Of a DNA stretch of 5,648 nt, positions 4,950-5,648 are shown piece after piece. The notes below the pieces were generated by a model. It ran no database searches. It was given only the letters and a program-made list of their open reading frames with translations, and was not told where the DNA came from. The position numbers and the translations under genes are program-made. The DNA comes from Bacteroidia bacterium (GTDB lineage: Bacteria > Bacteroidota > Bacteroidia > Flavobacteriales > Flavobacteriaceae). Numbering within the stretch: the stretch's first letter is position 1; every line of letters starts with the position of its first letter. The stretch is from assembly GCA_030431085.1 (NCBI GenBank), contig JAUIJW010000160.1, forward strand, positions 1 to 5,648. The letters run 5' to 3'.

Positions 4950-5648
4950 ATGCTGCAATATCCAAAAGATAAATTAGCACAAATTATTTTACAATATTGT
5001 ACTCATTATCAAATAGATCATGCAGTTATTTCTCCAGGCTCTCGTAATGCACCTCTTACTATTGGTTTTGTTAACTTGATCGATGTTAGAGCCTTACAGA
5101 TAGTTGATGAGCGCTGTGCTGCTTTTTTTGCTTTAGGTATAGCACAACAGAGTCAAAGACCGGTAGTGTTAGTTTGCACCTCAGGATCGGCATTATTGAA
5201 TTATTATCCAGCTGTAGCTGAAGCATTCTATAGTCATACTCCTCTAATTATTATTTCTGCAGATAGACCAAAACATTTAATCGATATTGGTGATGGCCAA
5301 ACGATCCGGCAAAAAGATGTTTTTAAAAAACACAGCTTGTTTAATGCTAATTTAGACCCTACAAAGGGCTTAACCCATAATGAGCTCAAAATACAGCAGG
5401 CTTTTCAAGAGGCGTTTCAACTAAAAGGGCCTGTACATATTAACATTCCCTTTGAAGAGCCCCTCTATGAAACAGTAAATAAATATTCAGTTTCAATTAA
5501 TAAAACTGATTTTTCACCTACTATAGCGCCAAATATTTTACCTAAAAATCTAGAAAAAATATGGAAAGGTGCAACAAAAAAAATGATTTTGGTTGGAGCC
5601 ATGTATCCTAATACTCAATTGCAAGAAGTTTTAGAGTCATTTACAGCA
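4950..5648 (+). CDS. menD: SEPHCHC synthase, N-terminal 233 codons (3' end missing)
   Basis: MenD is a thiamine-diphosphate enzyme that joins isochorismate with the succinic-semialdehyde unit from 2-oxoglutarate to give SEPHCHC. Full proteins are about 550-580 aa; here the reading frame is open to the right edge. Visible: SPGSRNAPL (residues 28-36, substrate-binding Ser31/Arg32), DERCAAFFALGIA (53-65) with Glu54 equivalent to the ThDP-activating Glu55 of E. coli MenD, VCTSGSALLNYYPAVAEA (75-92), SADRPKHL (103-110) with Arg106, and IGDGQTIRQ (113-121) with Gln117 (E. coli Arg107 and Gln118). This covers the PYR domain and the beginning of the central domain, from about residue 190. The ATG at 4950 fits the family N-terminus. 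It lies 35 nt after menF in the same direction with no terminator, so it is probably in the same operon. Further men genes would be expected to the right. Confidence 0.95.
   Translation, partial: MLQYPKDKLAQIILQYCTHYQIDHAVISPGSRNAPLTIGFVNLIDVRALQIVDERCAAFFALGIAQQSQRPVVLVCTSGSALLNYYPAVAEAFYSHTPLIIISADRPKHLIDIGDGQTIRQKDVFKKHSLFNANLDPTKGLTHNELKIQQAFQEAFQLKGPVHINIPFEEPLYETVNKYSVSINKTDFSPTIAPNILPKNLEKIWKGATKKMILVGAMYPNTQLQEVLESFTA

Overview
The window looks like chromosomal DNA from a member of the Bacteroidota, most likely class Flavobacteriia. It is strongly AT-rich. Most genes are preceded by A-rich stretches rather than clear Shine-Dalgarno sequences, and one intergenic region carries an exact copy of the Bacteroidota -7 promoter element (TAnnTTTG). 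The menaquinone genes also read like flavobacterial versions. The genus cannot be named from the sequence alone.

Layout: (1) 1-722, minus strand: most of an ABC-transporter ATPase of the BcrA/LanF-like type, cut by the left edge. It has no ATG at its 5' end and probably starts at TTG. (2) 723-853: a divergent intergenic region with a small inverted repeat. (3) 854-1927, plus strand: a 357-aa soluble protein of unknown function. (4) 1924-2442, minus strand: a pRiA4b ORF-3-like protein with a very acidic tail. Its stop codon interlocks with that of the unknown gene (4-bp overlap). (5) 2443-2574: a second divergent intergenic region. It carries a good promoter for the pRiA4b-like gene, a weaker candidate for the rightward genes, and a pair of 18-bp direct repeats (17/18 identical, 43 bp apart). 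(6) 2575-5648, plus strand: a tightly packed operon of menI (DHNA-CoA thioesterase), a membrane-anchored alpha/beta hydrolase, menF (isochorismate synthase) and the first 233 codons of menD (SEPHCHC synthase). The gaps are 6, 0 and 35 nt.

The right half is a menaquinone (vitamin K2) biosynthesis operon. MenF converts chorismate to isochorismate. MenD condenses this with 2-oxoglutarate to give SEPHCHC. MenI acts later, hydrolysing DHNA-CoA to DHNA. The unassigned member is the alpha/beta hydrolase between menI and menF. MenH, the enzyme after MenD, is also an alpha/beta hydrolase, but this protein has an N-terminal membrane anchor that MenH lacks, so equating the two would be speculative.

I found no mobile element, CRISPR array, RNA gene or obvious defence system. 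Most of the window looks like ordinary conserved chromosome. The points most worth a second look are the paired 18-bp repeats upstream of the men operon, the anchored hydrolase inside it, and the uncharacterised 357-aa gene.
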